A stretch of DNA of 64,000 bases from Pseudoxanthomonas mexicana. Its GTDB lineage: Bacteria > Pseudomonadota > Gammaproteobacteria > Xanthomonadales > Xanthomonadaceae. Position 1 is the first letter of the stretch. Each line of letters begins with the position of its first letter. Position numbers and translations under genes: made by a program. Location: positions 118,123 to 182,122 of the forward strand of contig NZ_PDWV01000002.1 of the NCBI RefSeq assembly GCF_010093385.1. The letters are read 5' to 3'. Positions 1 through 8,867 of the stretch are shown piece after piece. Below the pieces are notes generated by a model. That model saw nothing but the letters and a program-made list of their open reading frames with translations. It made no database searches and had not been told where the DNA came from.

Positions 1-1
1 A

Positions 2-364
<363 letters not shown>

Positions 365-1162
365 TCAGTGACTGTCTTCCGACAGGCTCAGGTAGACGAT
401 CGACAGCATCATGAAGATGAACGCCTGCAGCGGGATGACCAGCAGGTGGAACAGCATCCAGCCCAGGCCGAACGTCGCACCGCCGAGCATGCCGAGGATG
501 CCGGCGCCGCCCAGCACCCAGATCAGCAGGAAGACGATCTCGCCGCCGAACATGTTGCCGAACAGTCGCATCGCCAGGGAGATGGGCTTGCTGACCCACT
601 CGACGATGTTGAGGATCAGGTTGAACGGCATCATCCACTTGCCGAACGGCGCCGTCAGGAACTCGTGGGTGAAGCCGCCCAGGCCCTTGGAGCGCAGCGC
701 GAAGACGATCATCAGGAAGAACACGCTGATCGACATGCCCAGGGTGGCGTTGACGTCGGCGGTGGGCACCGGCTTCCAGTAGTGCACGCCCATCAGTTCG
801 AGCGGCTTGGCGATGAAGTCCGCCGGGATCATCTTCAGCAGGTTCATCATCAGGATCCAGAAGAAGATGGTGATCGCGATGGGCGTCACCAGCTTGCTGG
901 TCCCGTGGTAGGTGTCGCGGGCCTGCTTGTCGACGAATTCCAGCATGATCTCGACGAAGGCCTGCCACTTGCCCGGCACGCCGGCCGTGGCCTTGCGGGT
1001 GGCCAGCCAGAACGCGAACACGATCAGCAGCCCCATCAGCACGGCCGTCACGAAGGTGTCGACATTGATCGTCCAGAAGGGACCCTCGCCGCCGACCTGG
1101 GCCGTGAGGTTCTTCAGGTGGTGCTGGATGTAGGTGGTGGGAGTAAGCGCCTCGCCCGCCAT
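365..1162 (-). CDS. atpB: ATP synthase F0 subunit a
   Basis: Stator subunit that forms the proton half-channels next to the c-ring. The 265-residue product has five to six membrane segments. The family signature SLAMRLFGNMFGGE around residues 195-208 contains the essential arginine (about Arg199) that faces the c-ring carboxylate. It lies between the broken atpI upstream and atpE downstream, on the same strand and with short gaps, which is the standard order I-a-c of the atp operon. Confidence 0.97.
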   Translation of the reverse strand: MAGEALTPTTYIQHHLKNLTAQVGGEGPFWTINVDTFVTAVLMGLLIVFAFWLATRKATAGVPGKWQAFVEIMLEFVDKQARDTYHGTSKLVTPIAITIFFWILMMNLLKMIPADFIAKPLELMGVHYWKPVPTADVNATLGMSISVFFLMIVFALRSKGLGGFTHEFLTAPFGKWMMPFNLILNIVEWVSKPISLAMRLFGNMFGGEIVFLLIWVLGGAGILGMLGGATFGLGWMLFHLLVIPLQAFIFMMLSIVYLSLSEDSH

Positions 1163-1191
1163 GTGTCGGAAACCTTTCGTCTAGATTGGGT

Positions 1192-1562
1192 TTATCGCTG
1201 CTTGCCAACCGCAACCAGCATCTGTGCCACCAGTCCGGCGACCACGCCTGCCAGGAGGGACAGCGGGGGCAGCTTGTACAGCCCCGCGCCGATCCCCAGC
1301 ACGCCGATCACCACGACCCACTTCACCACCACCCGCCGACCAGCCGGAGGACCGCCGAGACGGCCCCCAACACGCCGCCGCCGAAGGCCAGCCAGGCCGC
1401 CAGCAGCGCACCGGCCACGATCGCCAGCCCCCCGACGGCCGCCGCCACTGCCTGGGGCACGCCCCGGAGCAGGAACAACAGCGCGACCAGCAGCACCGCT
1501 GCCGTCTGCCAGACGGCGGCGCGCAACACCAGCCGCCGGCCCGCAGCGACGGAATTCAGCAC
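1192..1562 (-). pseudogene. atpI: ATP synthase subunit I (AtpI), frameshifted
   Basis: Small membrane protein that opens most atp operons and helps c-ring assembly. Two overlapping frames together give one AtpI-like protein. The first (GTG start at 1562, AGGG ribosome site 8 nt upstream) encodes GRRLVLRAAVWQTAAVLL and runs to LRLVGGWW, stopping at 1323. The second frame continues with VVVKWVVVIGVLGIG and ends at 1192. One extra G in the GGG run just before the GTGGTGGTG codons (about 1330-1340) would join them as LVGGVVVKWVVV, the expected family pattern. So this is either a real 1-nt deletion or a sequencing error in a G run. Three to four hydrophobic segments are visible across the joined product. 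Confidence 0.75.
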
Positions 1563-1621
1563 ACGAAAGCCCTACGGAATTGGCGGGTACAAGGCAGTAA
1601 AGCGCCCCGCCGAGCCGCAAA

Positions 1622-1651
1622 AGTATAGCAGCGGGGCAATTTCAGGGACAA
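1622..1651 (-). promoter_or_regulatory. Putative sigma70 promoter of the atp operon
   Basis: Read on the minus strand, TTGTCC (1646-1651) and TATACT (1622-1627) are separated by 18 nt. The -10 matches five of six consensus bases. Transcription would start near 1614, about 50 nt before the GTG of atpI. The surrounding 1563-1971 stretch (409 nt) has no convincing gene; its remaining sequence shows no other clear signal. Confidence 0.5.
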
Positions 1652-1974
1652 CCGCCAAAGGTCGAAGTGCAGGCAGCCGCCCCCGGCCCGCCGGCAAGCC
1701 TTGTGCGGCCTGCATGTAACCGTTTCCCCTATTCAGAATTTTCTTCCCGGTTTTCCGGAACTTTGGAAAATCGGGCCTGTCAGTCCCTGTAGGCCTGCTG
1801 CTCAACTTCCTCGTCCGATGCTCCGTTGCAGGCCTCTCCGAAGCCCCGGCTGCCCCCGGGGCTTCGCCTTTTCTGCGCCCCCGGGCCGACGCCGGCGTGG
1901 TTCAGCCACTTCACCCGCTGTCGACCCGTCTGCCGCCACGGTAACGGCTCCCCCCTGTTTCGCATGGAGCCATG

Positions 1975-2793
1975 ATGACCCCCGCCTTCCCCCGCCGCCG
2001 CGCCACCCTCTTCTGCTGCCTGTCGCTGGCGCTCGTCGCCTCCACCGCGCACGCCGCCGACACCGACGACCGCTTCACGCTGCGCCTGGGCGCCATGAAT
2101 GTCGATGCGCAGGGCGAACTGCGCGGCAGCACGGTCTTCGAGGGCAACGACCTGGCGTTCTCCGAGGATTTCGACTTCGGCAGCAAGGAGTGGGTGCCGC
2201 GGGTGGACGGGGTGTTCCGCATGGGCGAGCGCCACCGGCTGATCTTCGATTACTTCCAGTACGACAAGTCGCAGCGCGCCACGCTGAGCGAAGACCTGTC
2301 CTACGACAACGTGACCATTCCCGCCGGCAGCTTCGCCAAGGGCGAGGTCGAGTTCCAGCTGGCCAGCCTGATGTACGACTTTGCGGTGGTGGAAACCGAG
2401 CGCTCGAGCATCGGCCTGCAACTCGGGGCCGAGTGGGCCAAGCTCAAGGGCAGCGTGTATGCCGAGGCCGGCGAGGACAGCTACCGGGACAGCCGTAGCG
2501 AGACCGGTTACGCGCCGGTGGTCGGCGTGCGCTTCACCACCCGCCCGTCGGACAAGTGGCTGCTGAACCTGCAGGGCCAGTACCTGGATGCGGGATGGGG
2601 CGATTTCGGCGACTACGACGGCAGCATCACCCGCGCCAACGCCCTGGTGGAATACCGCTTCACCGAGAAGTTCGGCGCGTTCGTGGGCTACGACTGGTTC
2701 AAACTGGACGTCGAACAGGCCGGCAGCGACGGCCTGCTGGGCCTGGACCAGCGCTTCAAGGGGCCGGTGGCGGGCGTGACGCTGGCGTTCTGA
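1975..2793 (+). CDS. Outer-membrane beta-barrel protein with signal peptide
   Basis: Product of about 272 residues with a signal peptide (hydrophobic CCLSLALVAS, cleavage after AHA). The mature part alternates hydrophobic and polar residues and ends in LAF, the terminal aromatic residue typical of outer-membrane barrels. Two adjacent ATGs (1972 and 1975) are possible; the second is better spaced (5 nt) from the GGAG at 1966-1969. No specific substrate can be read from the sequence. Nothing nearby suggests an operon partner; the next gene has its own promoter. Confidence 0.75.
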   Translation: MTPAFPRRRATLFCCLSLALVASTAHAADTDDRFTLRLGAMNVDAQGELRGSTVFEGNDLAFSEDFDFGSKEWVPRVDGVFRMGERHRLIFDYFQYDKSQRATLSEDLSYDNVTIPAGSFAKGEVEFQLASLMYDFAVVETERSSIGLQLGAEWAKLKGSVYAEAGEDSYRDSRSETGYAPVVGVRFTTRPSDKWLLNLQGQYLDAGWGDFGDYDGSITRANALVEYRFTEKFGAFVGYDWFKLDVEQAGSDGLLGLDQRFKGPVAGVTLAF

Positions 2794-2836
2794 GCCTCCA
2801 ATAGACAACAGCTATCGATTCGAACGGATCGTTTCA

Positions 2837-2880
2837 TTGGACGGGGCGCACGCCCACCCCATAATGAGATCAATTCTCAT
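2837..2880 (+). promoter_or_regulatory. Promoter with overlapping Fur-box-like operator
   Basis: A perfect inverted repeat ATGAGA-TCAAT-TCTCAT at 2864-2880 agrees at 14 of 16 specified positions with the classical Fur operator ATGAGAATnATTCTCAT. It overlaps a -10-like CATAAT (2860-2865) that sits 17 nt after a weak -35 TTGGAC (2837-2842). The operator ends 14 nt before the DUF2061 start codon, so a bound repressor would block transcription. Iron control is inferred from the match only. Confidence 0.6.
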
Positions 2881-2894
2881 CTGGAGGCCCCGTC

Positions 2895-3098
2895 GTGAAC
2901 AAGACCCTGAGCTTCGCGATCCTGCACTTCTCGGTGGCCTTCACCCTGGGCTACCTGTTCACCGGCAGCCTGCTGGTGGGCGGCATGCTGGCGCTGGTCG
3001 AACCGGCGACCAATACCGTGGTGTTCCACTTCCACGAGAAGGTGTGGAAGCGGATCGAGGCCAGGCGTGCGGCGCGCGCGACCGCGTTGCCTGCCTGA
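2895..3098 (+). CDS. DUF2061 small membrane protein
   Basis: Product of 67 residues with two membrane helices, matching the DUF2061 family signature: KTLSFAILHFSVAF in helix 1, then GSLLVGGMLALVEPATNTVV and the C-terminal HEKVWKR. GGAGG lies upstream of the ATG. Function of the family is unknown. The Fur-like operator immediately upstream suggests expression under iron limitation, which is inference. A bidirectional terminator follows. Confidence 0.85.
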   Translation: MNKTLSFAILHFSVAFTLGYLFTGSLLVGGMLALVEPATNTVVFHFHEKVWKRIEARRAARATALPA

Positions 3099-3120
3099 GC
3101 CACGGCCGCGCAAGCAAAAG

Positions 3121-3146
3121 AAAGGCCACGCATCCGCGTGGCCTTT
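3121..3146. terminator. Bidirectional hairpin terminator
   Basis: Perfect 11-bp stem (AAAGGCCACGC with GCGTGGCCTTT) and a 4-nt loop, placed between the convergent DUF2061 gene and lpdA. The A/T ends of the stem serve transcripts from both sides. Confidence 0.85.
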
Positions 3147-3171
3147 CGGTTTCCGCCCGTCTGACGGTCGG

Positions 3172-5304
3172 TTACTTCTTCTTCGGGATGTACAGGTCGG
3201 TGATGGTGCCCTCGTACACCTCGGCCGCCATCGCCACCGTTTCGCCGAGCGTCGGGTGCGGGTGGATGGTCGCGCCGATGTCGCCGGCCTCCGCGCCCAT
3301 CTCGATGGCCAGCGCCAGTTCGCTGATCAGGTCACCGGCATGCACGCCCGCGATGCCTGCACCGATGATGCGGTGGGTGTGCTCGTCGAAGATGAGCTTG
3401 GTGAAGCCCTCGCCGCGCCCGATGCCGACGGCGCGCGCCGACGCCACCCACGGGAACTTGCCCACGCCGATCTTCGGACCCTTGGCCTTGGCTTCGGTCT
3501 CGGTCACGCCGACCCAGGCGATTTCCGGATCGGTGTAGGCGACGGACGGGATCACCCGCGCCACCCACTCCTTCTTCTCGCCGGCGGCCACTTCCGCCGC
3601 CAACTTGCCCTCGTGCGTGGCCTTGTGCGCCAGCATCGGCTGGCCCACCAGGTCGCCGATGGCGAAGATGTGCGGCACGTTGGTGCGCATCTGCGCATCG
3701 ACCGGGATGAAGCCGCGGTCGGTGACCGTCACGCCGGCCTTGTCGGCATCCAGCTTGCCGCCGTTGGGCGAACGGCCCACCGCGACCAGCACGCGGTCGA
3801 ACGTGCCCGATTCCAGCTCCGGCTTCTGGCCTTCGGTGGCGCTCTCGAAGTGCACGGTGATGCCCTTCTTCGACGCCTCGACCTTGGCGGCCTTGGTCTT
3901 CAGGTGGACGATGACGCCCTGCTTCTTCAGACGGTCGGCCAGCGGCTTCACCAGGTCCTTGTCGGCACCCGGCATCAGCTGGTCCATGAACTCGACAACG
4001 GTGACCTCCGCGCCCAGCGCGCGGTACACGGTGGCCATCTCCAGGCCGATGATGCCGCCGCCGACGACGAGCAGCTTCTTGGGCACCTCGGCCAGCTGCA
4101 GCGCGTCGGTGGAATCCATCACGCGCGGGTCGTCCCACGGGAAGTTCGGCAGCTTCACCGCCTGTGAACCGGCCGCGATGATGCACTGCTCGAAGCGCAG
4201 CAGCTGCGTACTGCCGTCGCTGCCGACGATCTCCAGCTCGTTCGGCGAGACGAACTTCGCCACGCCGGTGACCGTGCGCACCTTGCGCTGCTTGGCCATG
4301 CCGGCCAGGCCCTTGGTGAACTGGCCGACCACCTTGTCCTGCTTGAAGCCGCGCAGCTTGTCCAGGTCGATCTTCGGCTTGCCGAAGCTGATGCCGATGT
4401 CGTCGGAATGCGCCGCTTCATCGATCAGGGCCGCCGCGTGCAGCAGCGCCTTCGACGGGATGCAGCCCACGTTGAGGCAGACGCCGCCCAGCGTTTCGTA
4501 GCGTTCGATGAGGACGGTGTCCAGGCCAAGGTCGGCGGCGCGGAACGCCGCCGTGTAGCCGCCCGGACCGGAGCCGATCACGACGATGCGGCATTCGATA
4601 TCGGCCGGCTTGCCGGTGCCCAGCGCGGGCTTCGGCGCCGACGTGGCGGGCGCAGCAGGCGCGGCGGGCGAGGGCGTGACCGGTGCGGGCTTGGCGGGCG
4701 CGACCGCAGCGCCCTCGCCTTCGATGATCGCCACCAGGCTGCCCTCGGCGAGTTCGTCGCCGAGCTTGACCTTGATCGCCTTGATCACGCCGGCGGCGGG
4801 CGACGGGACTTCCATCGTCGCCTTGTCCGATTCCAGCGTGACCAGGCCCTGGTCCTTCTTCACCGTGTCGCCGACCGCGACCAGGATCTCGATGACCGGC
4901 ACGCCATCGTAGTCGCCGATGTCGGGGACCTTGGCTTCGATCAGGCCACCGCCGCCGACAGCAGCCGGCGCTGCGGCAACAGGCGCGGGTGGAGCGGCGG
5001 GCGTCGGCGCAGGCGCGGCGGGAGCAGCAGGCGCGGCCGGTGCCGGCGCGGACACTGCAGCACCTTCGGTTTCCAGCACGGCCACCACACTGCCTTCGGA
5101 CAGCGTGTCGCCCAGCTTGACCTTGAGTTCCTTCACCACGCCTGCGGCCGAGGACGGCACTTCCAGCGTGGCCTTGTCCGATTCCAGCGTGACCAGGCCC
5201 TGGTCTTTCTTCACCGTGTCGCCGACGGCGACCAGGATTTCGATGACCGGCACATCGCTGTAATCGCCGATGTCGGGGACTTTGACTTCGATCGTGTTCG
5301 CCAT
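3172..5304 (-). CDS. lpdA: Dihydrolipoamide dehydrogenase (E3) with two N-terminal lipoyl domains
   Basis: FAD- and NAD-dependent E3 of the pyruvate dehydrogenase complex; it reoxidises dihydrolipoyl groups. 710 residues. Two lipoyl domains come first, each with the ESDKAT lipoylation motif (Lys44 and Lys161), each followed by an Ala/Pro-rich flexible linker. The flavoprotein part starts near residue 236: FAD-binding GSGPGG (about 244-249), redox disulfide GGVCLNVGC (Cys276, Cys281), NAD-binding GGGIIGLE, and the C-terminal dimer-interface region with TIHPHPTLGE. Plain E3 enzymes are about 470 residues and many beta/gammaproteobacterial PDH E3s carry one lipoyl domain, so the second copy is notable. 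aceF lies just upstream on the same strand. Confidence 0.96.
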   Translation of the reverse strand: MANTIEVKVPDIGDYSDVPVIEILVAVGDTVKKDQGLVTLESDKATLEVPSSAAGVVKELKVKLGDTLSEGSVVAVLETEGAAVSAPAPAAPAAPAAPAPTPAAPPAPVAAAPAAVGGGGLIEAKVPDIGDYDGVPVIEILVAVGDTVKKDQGLVTLESDKATMEVPSPAAGVIKAIKVKLGDELAEGSLVAIIEGEGAAVAPAKPAPVTPSPAAPAAPATSAPKPALGTGKPADIECRIVVIGSGPGGYTAAFRAADLGLDTVLIERYETLGGVCLNVGCIPSKALLHAAALIDEAAHSDDIGISFGKPKIDLDKLRGFKQDKVVGQFTKGLAGMAKQRKVRTVTGVAKFVSPNELEIVGSDGSTQLLRFEQCIIAAGSQAVKLPNFPWDDPRVMDSTDALQLAEVPKKLLVVGGGIIGLEMATVYRALGAEVTVVEFMDQLMPGADKDLVKPLADRLKKQGVIVHLKTKAAKVEASKKGITVHFESATEGQKPELESGTFDRVLVAVGRSPNGGKLDADKAGVTVTDRGFIPVDAQMRTNVPHIFAIGDLVGQPMLAHKATHEGKLAAEVAAGEKKEWVARVIPSVAYTDPEIAWVGVTETEAKAKGPKIGVGKFPWVASARAVGIGRGEGFTKLIFDEHTHRIIGAGIAGVHAGDLISELALAIEMGAEAGDIGATIHPHPTLGETVAMAAEVYEGTITDLYIPKKK

Positions 5305-5316
5305 ACCACTCTCTTT

Positions 5317-5378
5317 CGTAGGGTGGGCGTGGGCCCACCGTGGTTTGTTCGGGTCGGTGGGCCGGGGCCCACCCTACG
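5317..5378. repeat. Inverted-repeat hairpin between lpdA and aceF
   Basis: Two 24-nt arms (5317-5340 and 5355-5378), each with the GTAGGGTGGGC motif at its outer end, are complementary at 21 of 24 positions. The element fills the gap between two genes read as one unit. It looks like a dispersed intergenic palindrome and could act as an mRNA-stabilising or partial-termination hairpin; there is no T tract. Confidence 0.75.
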
Positions 5379-5381
5379 GAC

Positions 5382-6809
5382 TTACAGCAGCACGCGGCGC
5401 ATGTCGGCCAGCAGCTGGGCGAGATAGGCGGTGAAGCGCGCGGCGGCGGCGCCGTCGATCACGCGGTGGTCGTAGCTCAGCGACAGCGGCAGCATCAGGC
5501 GCGGCTGGAACTGCTTGCCGTCCCACACCGGCTGGATCGAGGACTTGGACACGCCGAGGATGGCGACTTCCGGTGCGTTGACGATGGGCGTGAACGCCAC
5601 GCCGCCGATGCCGCCCAGCGAGGAGATCGAGAAACAGCCGCCGGACATCTCGGCCGGGCCGAGCTTGCCCTCGCGCGCCTTCCTGGCCAGCTCGCCGCTT
5701 TCCTGGGCGATCTCGTTGACGCCCTTCTTGTCGACGTCGCGGATCACCGGCACGACCAGACCGTTCGGCGTGTCGGCGGCGAAGCCGATGTGGAAGTACT
5801 TCTTCAGCGTGAGGTTCTCGCCGCTGGCGTCGAGCGAGGCGTTGAAGTCGGGGAACTTCTTCAGCGCGGACACGCTAGCCTTCATCAGGAAGGCGAGCAT
5901 GGTCAGCTTGATGCCGGCCTTTTCGTTTTCCTTGTTCAGCGCCACGCGCAGCGCTTCCAGGTCGGTGATGTCGGCGTGGTCGTGCTGGGTGACGTGCGGG
6001 ATCATCGCCCAGTTGCGCGCCAGGTTGGCGCCGGAGATCTTCTTGATGCGCGACAGCGCGACGACTTCGGTCTCGCCGAACTTGCTGAAGTCCACCTTCG
6101 GCCACGGCAGCAGGTTGAGCCCGCCCCCGGCGGCGACCGGCGCTCCCGCGGCGGCCGGTGCGGCCACGCCACCTGCCAGCGCGCCCTTGACGTACTTCTG
6201 CACGTCTTCCTTGCTGATGCGGCCACCGCGCTCGCTGCCGTTGACCTGGTTGAGGTCCACGCCGAGTTCGCGCGCGAACAGGCGCACGGCCGGGCTGGCG
6301 TAGGCGACCTTCTCCGGCAGCACGCGATCGGCGTTGAATTCGACCGGCGGCGTGCGCGGCGGCGAAGCTTCGGGATCGATGCCCGGCTTGTCGTCCAGCA
6401 CGCGCGAGGCCGCGGGCGCGACGGCCGGTGCGGCGCGCTCCTGCGCGATCTCCCGCTGGGCGATCTTGTCGGGGGTCGGCGATACCGCGACCGGTTCGAC
6501 CTTCGCGCCGGTTTCAGCCGTGGCGGTCGGTGCGGGTGCAGCGGCGGGCTTCGCCTCGGCGGCGCCTTCGCTGACTTCGATCAGCGCCACGACCGCGCCT
6601 TCGGCGATCTCGTCGCCCAGCTTGACCTTGATCTCCTTCACCACGCCGGCGAATGCCGACGGGACTTCCATCGTGGCCTTGTCCGATTCCAGCGTGACCA
6701 GGCCCTGGTCCTTCTTCACCGTGTCGCCCACGGCCACCAGGATCTCGATCACCGGCACGCCGTCGTAGTCGCCGATATCGGGGACTTTGGCTTCCTTGAT
6801 GTCGGACAT
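5382..6809 (-). CDS. aceF: Pyruvate dehydrogenase E2, dihydrolipoamide acetyltransferase
   Basis: Core of the pyruvate dehydrogenase complex; transfers the acetyl group from lipoyl to CoA. 475 residues from the ATG at 6809, chosen because MSDIKEAKVPDIG matches the lipoyl-domain start and GGAG lies 7 nt upstream; the frame stays open further but without family similarity. Order: one lipoyl domain (Lys44 in ESDKAT), Ala/Pro linker, peripheral-subunit-binding domain (about 205-245, ASPAVRLFARELGV), catalytic domain ending with the active-site motif SYDHRVIDGA. The E1 gene aceE is not in the window. Probably cotranscribed with lpdA across the hairpin. Confidence 0.95.
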   Translation of the reverse strand: MSDIKEAKVPDIGDYDGVPVIEILVAVGDTVKKDQGLVTLESDKATMEVPSAFAGVVKEIKVKLGDEIAEGAVVALIEVSEGAAEAKPAAAPAPTATAETGAKVEPVAVSPTPDKIAQREIAQERAAPAVAPAASRVLDDKPGIDPEASPPRTPPVEFNADRVLPEKVAYASPAVRLFARELGVDLNQVNGSERGGRISKEDVQKYVKGALAGGVAAPAAAGAPVAAGGGLNLLPWPKVDFSKFGETEVVALSRIKKISGANLARNWAMIPHVTQHDHADITDLEALRVALNKENEKAGIKLTMLAFLMKASVSALKKFPDFNASLDASGENLTLKKYFHIGFAADTPNGLVVPVIRDVDKKGVNEIAQESGELARKAREGKLGPAEMSGGCFSISSLGGIGGVAFTPIVNAPEVAILGVSKSSIQPVWDGKQFQPRLMLPLSLSYDHRVIDGAAAARFTAYLAQLLADMRRVLL

Positions 6810-7084
6810 GGCGTTACTCCGGTGCGTGCGTGAAGAGGGAACCCCTATTGTGTCCGCAGCGGCGCCACGCGCCAACCATCCATTGCGGCCGATCGATGTC
6901 TCCACCGGGACATCGGGGCCCGCATCGCGCGCAGTGGTATCGCTTTGGTCGGGCCGCCACACGATTCCCATGCGGCAATACGCACCCGCACTGTTCATCC
7001 ACGACGCCCTGCCGCGCGTATCTGGATGCGGCGTTCACAGGCCCGTGCCTAGGATCGCCCCCCCATCCGCAAGAGGAGATACCC

Positions 7085-7834
7085 ATGCGCTGGCTCGTCC
7101 TGCTGTTGTCGCTCGCCATGCCCGTCGTGTCCTGGTTTTCCCAGCAGGGCGTATTCGGGCCGACCAATGGCGCCATCTCGGACCGCTACCCCACGCTCAT
7201 CGTGGCCGCAGGCTATGCGTTTGCGATCTGGGGCCTGATTTTCCTGTGGGACATGGTGTTCGGTGCGTGGCAGGCGTTCTCGCGACGCGCGGCGACGGAC
7301 CCACTTGCGGGGATCCGCACCTGGGCGGCGGCGGGGTTCGCGCTGACGGCGATGTGGATGCCGGTGTTCTCGCAGCAGCTGTTCTGGCTGGCGCTGCTCA
7401 TCATCTGGTCGGCGTTGGCGTGCCTGCTCACCTGCGCGCTCAAGCTGTCGACCGCGCGTATCACCGCACCCGGCCTGACGGCCTGGGCATGGGCACCGCT
7501 GTCGCTGCACGCAGGCTGGCTATCGTTGGCCGCCTTCCTCAACACCGCGCAGGTGATCGTGGCATACCGCCTGCTGCCGACCGACGCCATGCTGCCGTGG
7601 ACGCTGGTGCTGTTCGCCCTGGCGACCGCGCTGCTGCTGTGGGCCAACCACCGCATGCGCGGCAACCTGCCGTTCTTGGCGGCGGCGCTCTGGGCGCTGG
7701 CCGCGGTGTACGTGAAGCAGTCCGGTTGGCGCCTCCCCGGCAGCGATACTGCCGCGATCGTGGCGGTCGTGGTAGGGCTCGTGCTGGCGGTGCAGACCGT
7801 CTGGCTACGCCTGCGCCCGCAGCCCCGTCCCTGA
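7085..7834 (+). CDS. TspO/MBR-related tryptophan-rich membrane protein
   Basis: Integral membrane protein of 249 residues with about seven hydrophobic segments. The motif AGYAFAIWGLIFL early in the protein is the hallmark of the long tryptophan-rich sensory protein group related to TspO. AGGAG about 8 nt upstream of the ATG at 7085 supports the start. TspO proteins bind tetrapyrroles; whether this longer branch does so cannot be told from sequence. The last 30 nt overlap the convergent glycosylase gene. The 276 nt upstream contain no other gene. Confidence 0.75.
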   Translation: MRWLVLLLSLAMPVVSWFSQQGVFGPTNGAISDRYPTLIVAAGYAFAIWGLIFLWDMVFGAWQAFSRRAATDPLAGIRTWAAAGFALTAMWMPVFSQQLFWLALLIIWSALACLLTCALKLSTARITAPGLTAWAWAPLSLHAGWLSLAAFLNTAQVIVAYRLLPTDAMLPWTLVLFALATALLLWANHRMRGNLPFLAAALWALAAVYVKQSGWRLPGSDTAAIVAVVVGLVLAVQTVWLRLRPQPRP

Positions 7835-8350
7835 GCCCTCCCGCCACGGCGCCAGCACGCTCCAGGCCTCCCGCAGCGCCTCCAGCCCCATTGCGGCGTG
7901 CGCCGGGCTGGTGGAAGGCAGCGCGATACGCTGCACGGGCTGGCGGAGCTCGGGCAGTTGCGGCTCGACGTAGCGGCGGAACAGCGACGCCGCCGTGGCG
8001 CCATTCAACGCGATCACGCGCAGCTGGCCCAACGAGACGATCAAGGGCACGAGCGCATTGGCCCGCTCACTGCCGCGCACGATCGCGCTATCCAGGCTGC
8101 CGGCGCGCCGGCATTCGCCGATCACGTCCCACAGGCCGATTCCGGCCCGCTGCAGCGCGACCAGCCGTTCCCCATACGTCGCCTCTTCCGGAACGTCGGC
8201 CAGCGCGGCCATCAGCGGCCCGAAGCGGTTGCGCGGATGCGCGTAATAGCGGGCGGCCTGCAACGAGGCCGCACCCGGCATCGACCCCAGTATCAGTACC
8301 CGGCAATCGGACGCGACCACCGGCGGGAGACCGGTCAGCACTTCTTCCAT
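7805..8350 (-). CDS. DNA-deoxyinosine glycosylase (uracil-DNA glycosylase superfamily)
   Basis: 181-residue single-domain protein of the UDG superfamily, best matching the hypoxanthine-DNA glycosylase branch that removes deaminated adenine. Visible signatures: VLILGSMPGAASL near residues 18-30 (family motif 1), YYAHPRNRFGPLM, LWDVIGE, and the late motif LPSTSPAHA. A base-excision repair role is known for the family. Its start lies 4 nt after the stop of the upstream transporter gene, so the two are probably cotranscribed. Its end overlaps the tspO-like gene. Confidence 0.82.
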   Translation of the reverse strand: MEEVLTGLPPVVASDCRVLILGSMPGAASLQAARYYAHPRNRFGPLMAALADVPEEATYGERLVALQRAGIGLWDVIGECRRAGSLDSAIVRGSERANALVPLIVSLGQLRVIALNGATAASLFRRYVEPQLPELRQPVQRIALPSTSPAHAAMGLEALREAWSVLAPWREGSGTGLRAQA

Positions 8351-8353
8351 GCG

Positions 8354-8809
8354 TCAGCCGCCCGAGGCCTGCCACGGCTTCACCACCAGCACGGCACCCG
8401 CCACCACCAGCAGAAGTCCGACGATGCGGAGCGCATCGACGGGCTGGCGCGTGTGCAGCACGCCGTAATGGTCCAGAACGACCGAGCCCACGAGTTGCCC
8501 GGCCACCACCAGGCAGATCAACGAGGCCGCGCCCAGGCGAGGCACCAGCAGGGTGGCCGAGGCGACGAACACCGCGCCGATCACACCCCCCATCCAGGCC
8601 CACCACGGCACTTTCGCCAGCGCCGCAGGCACGAACACAGGTCGCGTCAGCAGCCACCACGCCAGCAGCACGCCCGTCCCGACCATGAAGGACGCCAGCG
8701 AGGCGAACACGGGACCGAAGGTCTGTTTGCCGAGCGATGCGTTGATCAACGCCTGCAGCGGCAGCAACATGCCGATGAAGAGGGCCAGGGCCACGCCGGT
8801 CGCGTTCAT
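8354..8809 (-). CDS. DMT-superfamily transporter, YdcZ (DUF606) type
   Basis: 151-residue membrane protein with five hydrophobic helices, beginning MNATGVALALFIGML and carrying QALINASLGKQ, both typical of the small YdcZ/DUF606 branch of drug/metabolite transporters. The ATG at 8809 was chosen as the first codon giving family-like sequence; codons further upstream are open but unlike a protein of this family. Substrate unknown. Followed by the glycosylase gene with a 3-nt gap. Confidence 0.8.
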   Translation of the reverse strand: MNATGVALALFIGMLLPLQALINASLGKQTFGPVFASLASFMVGTGVLLAWWLLTRPVFVPAALAKVPWWAWMGGVIGAVFVASATLLVPRLGAASLICLVVAGQLVGSVVLDHYGVLHTRQPVDALRIVGLLLVVAGAVLVVKPWQASGG

Positions 8810-8867
8810 GTCGTGTCTCGTGCGGAGGGAGGGCGACACGATACGACAACGCGCAGGCGGGCAACCC

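Noticed and set aside
1572..1805. 77-codon frame upstream of atpI
   Set aside because: Overlaps the likely atp promoter and untranslated leader; no ribosome site and no recognisable sequence.
3067..4167. Open frame opposite lpdA on the plus strand
   Set aside because: Antisense shadow of a well-supported enzyme gene.
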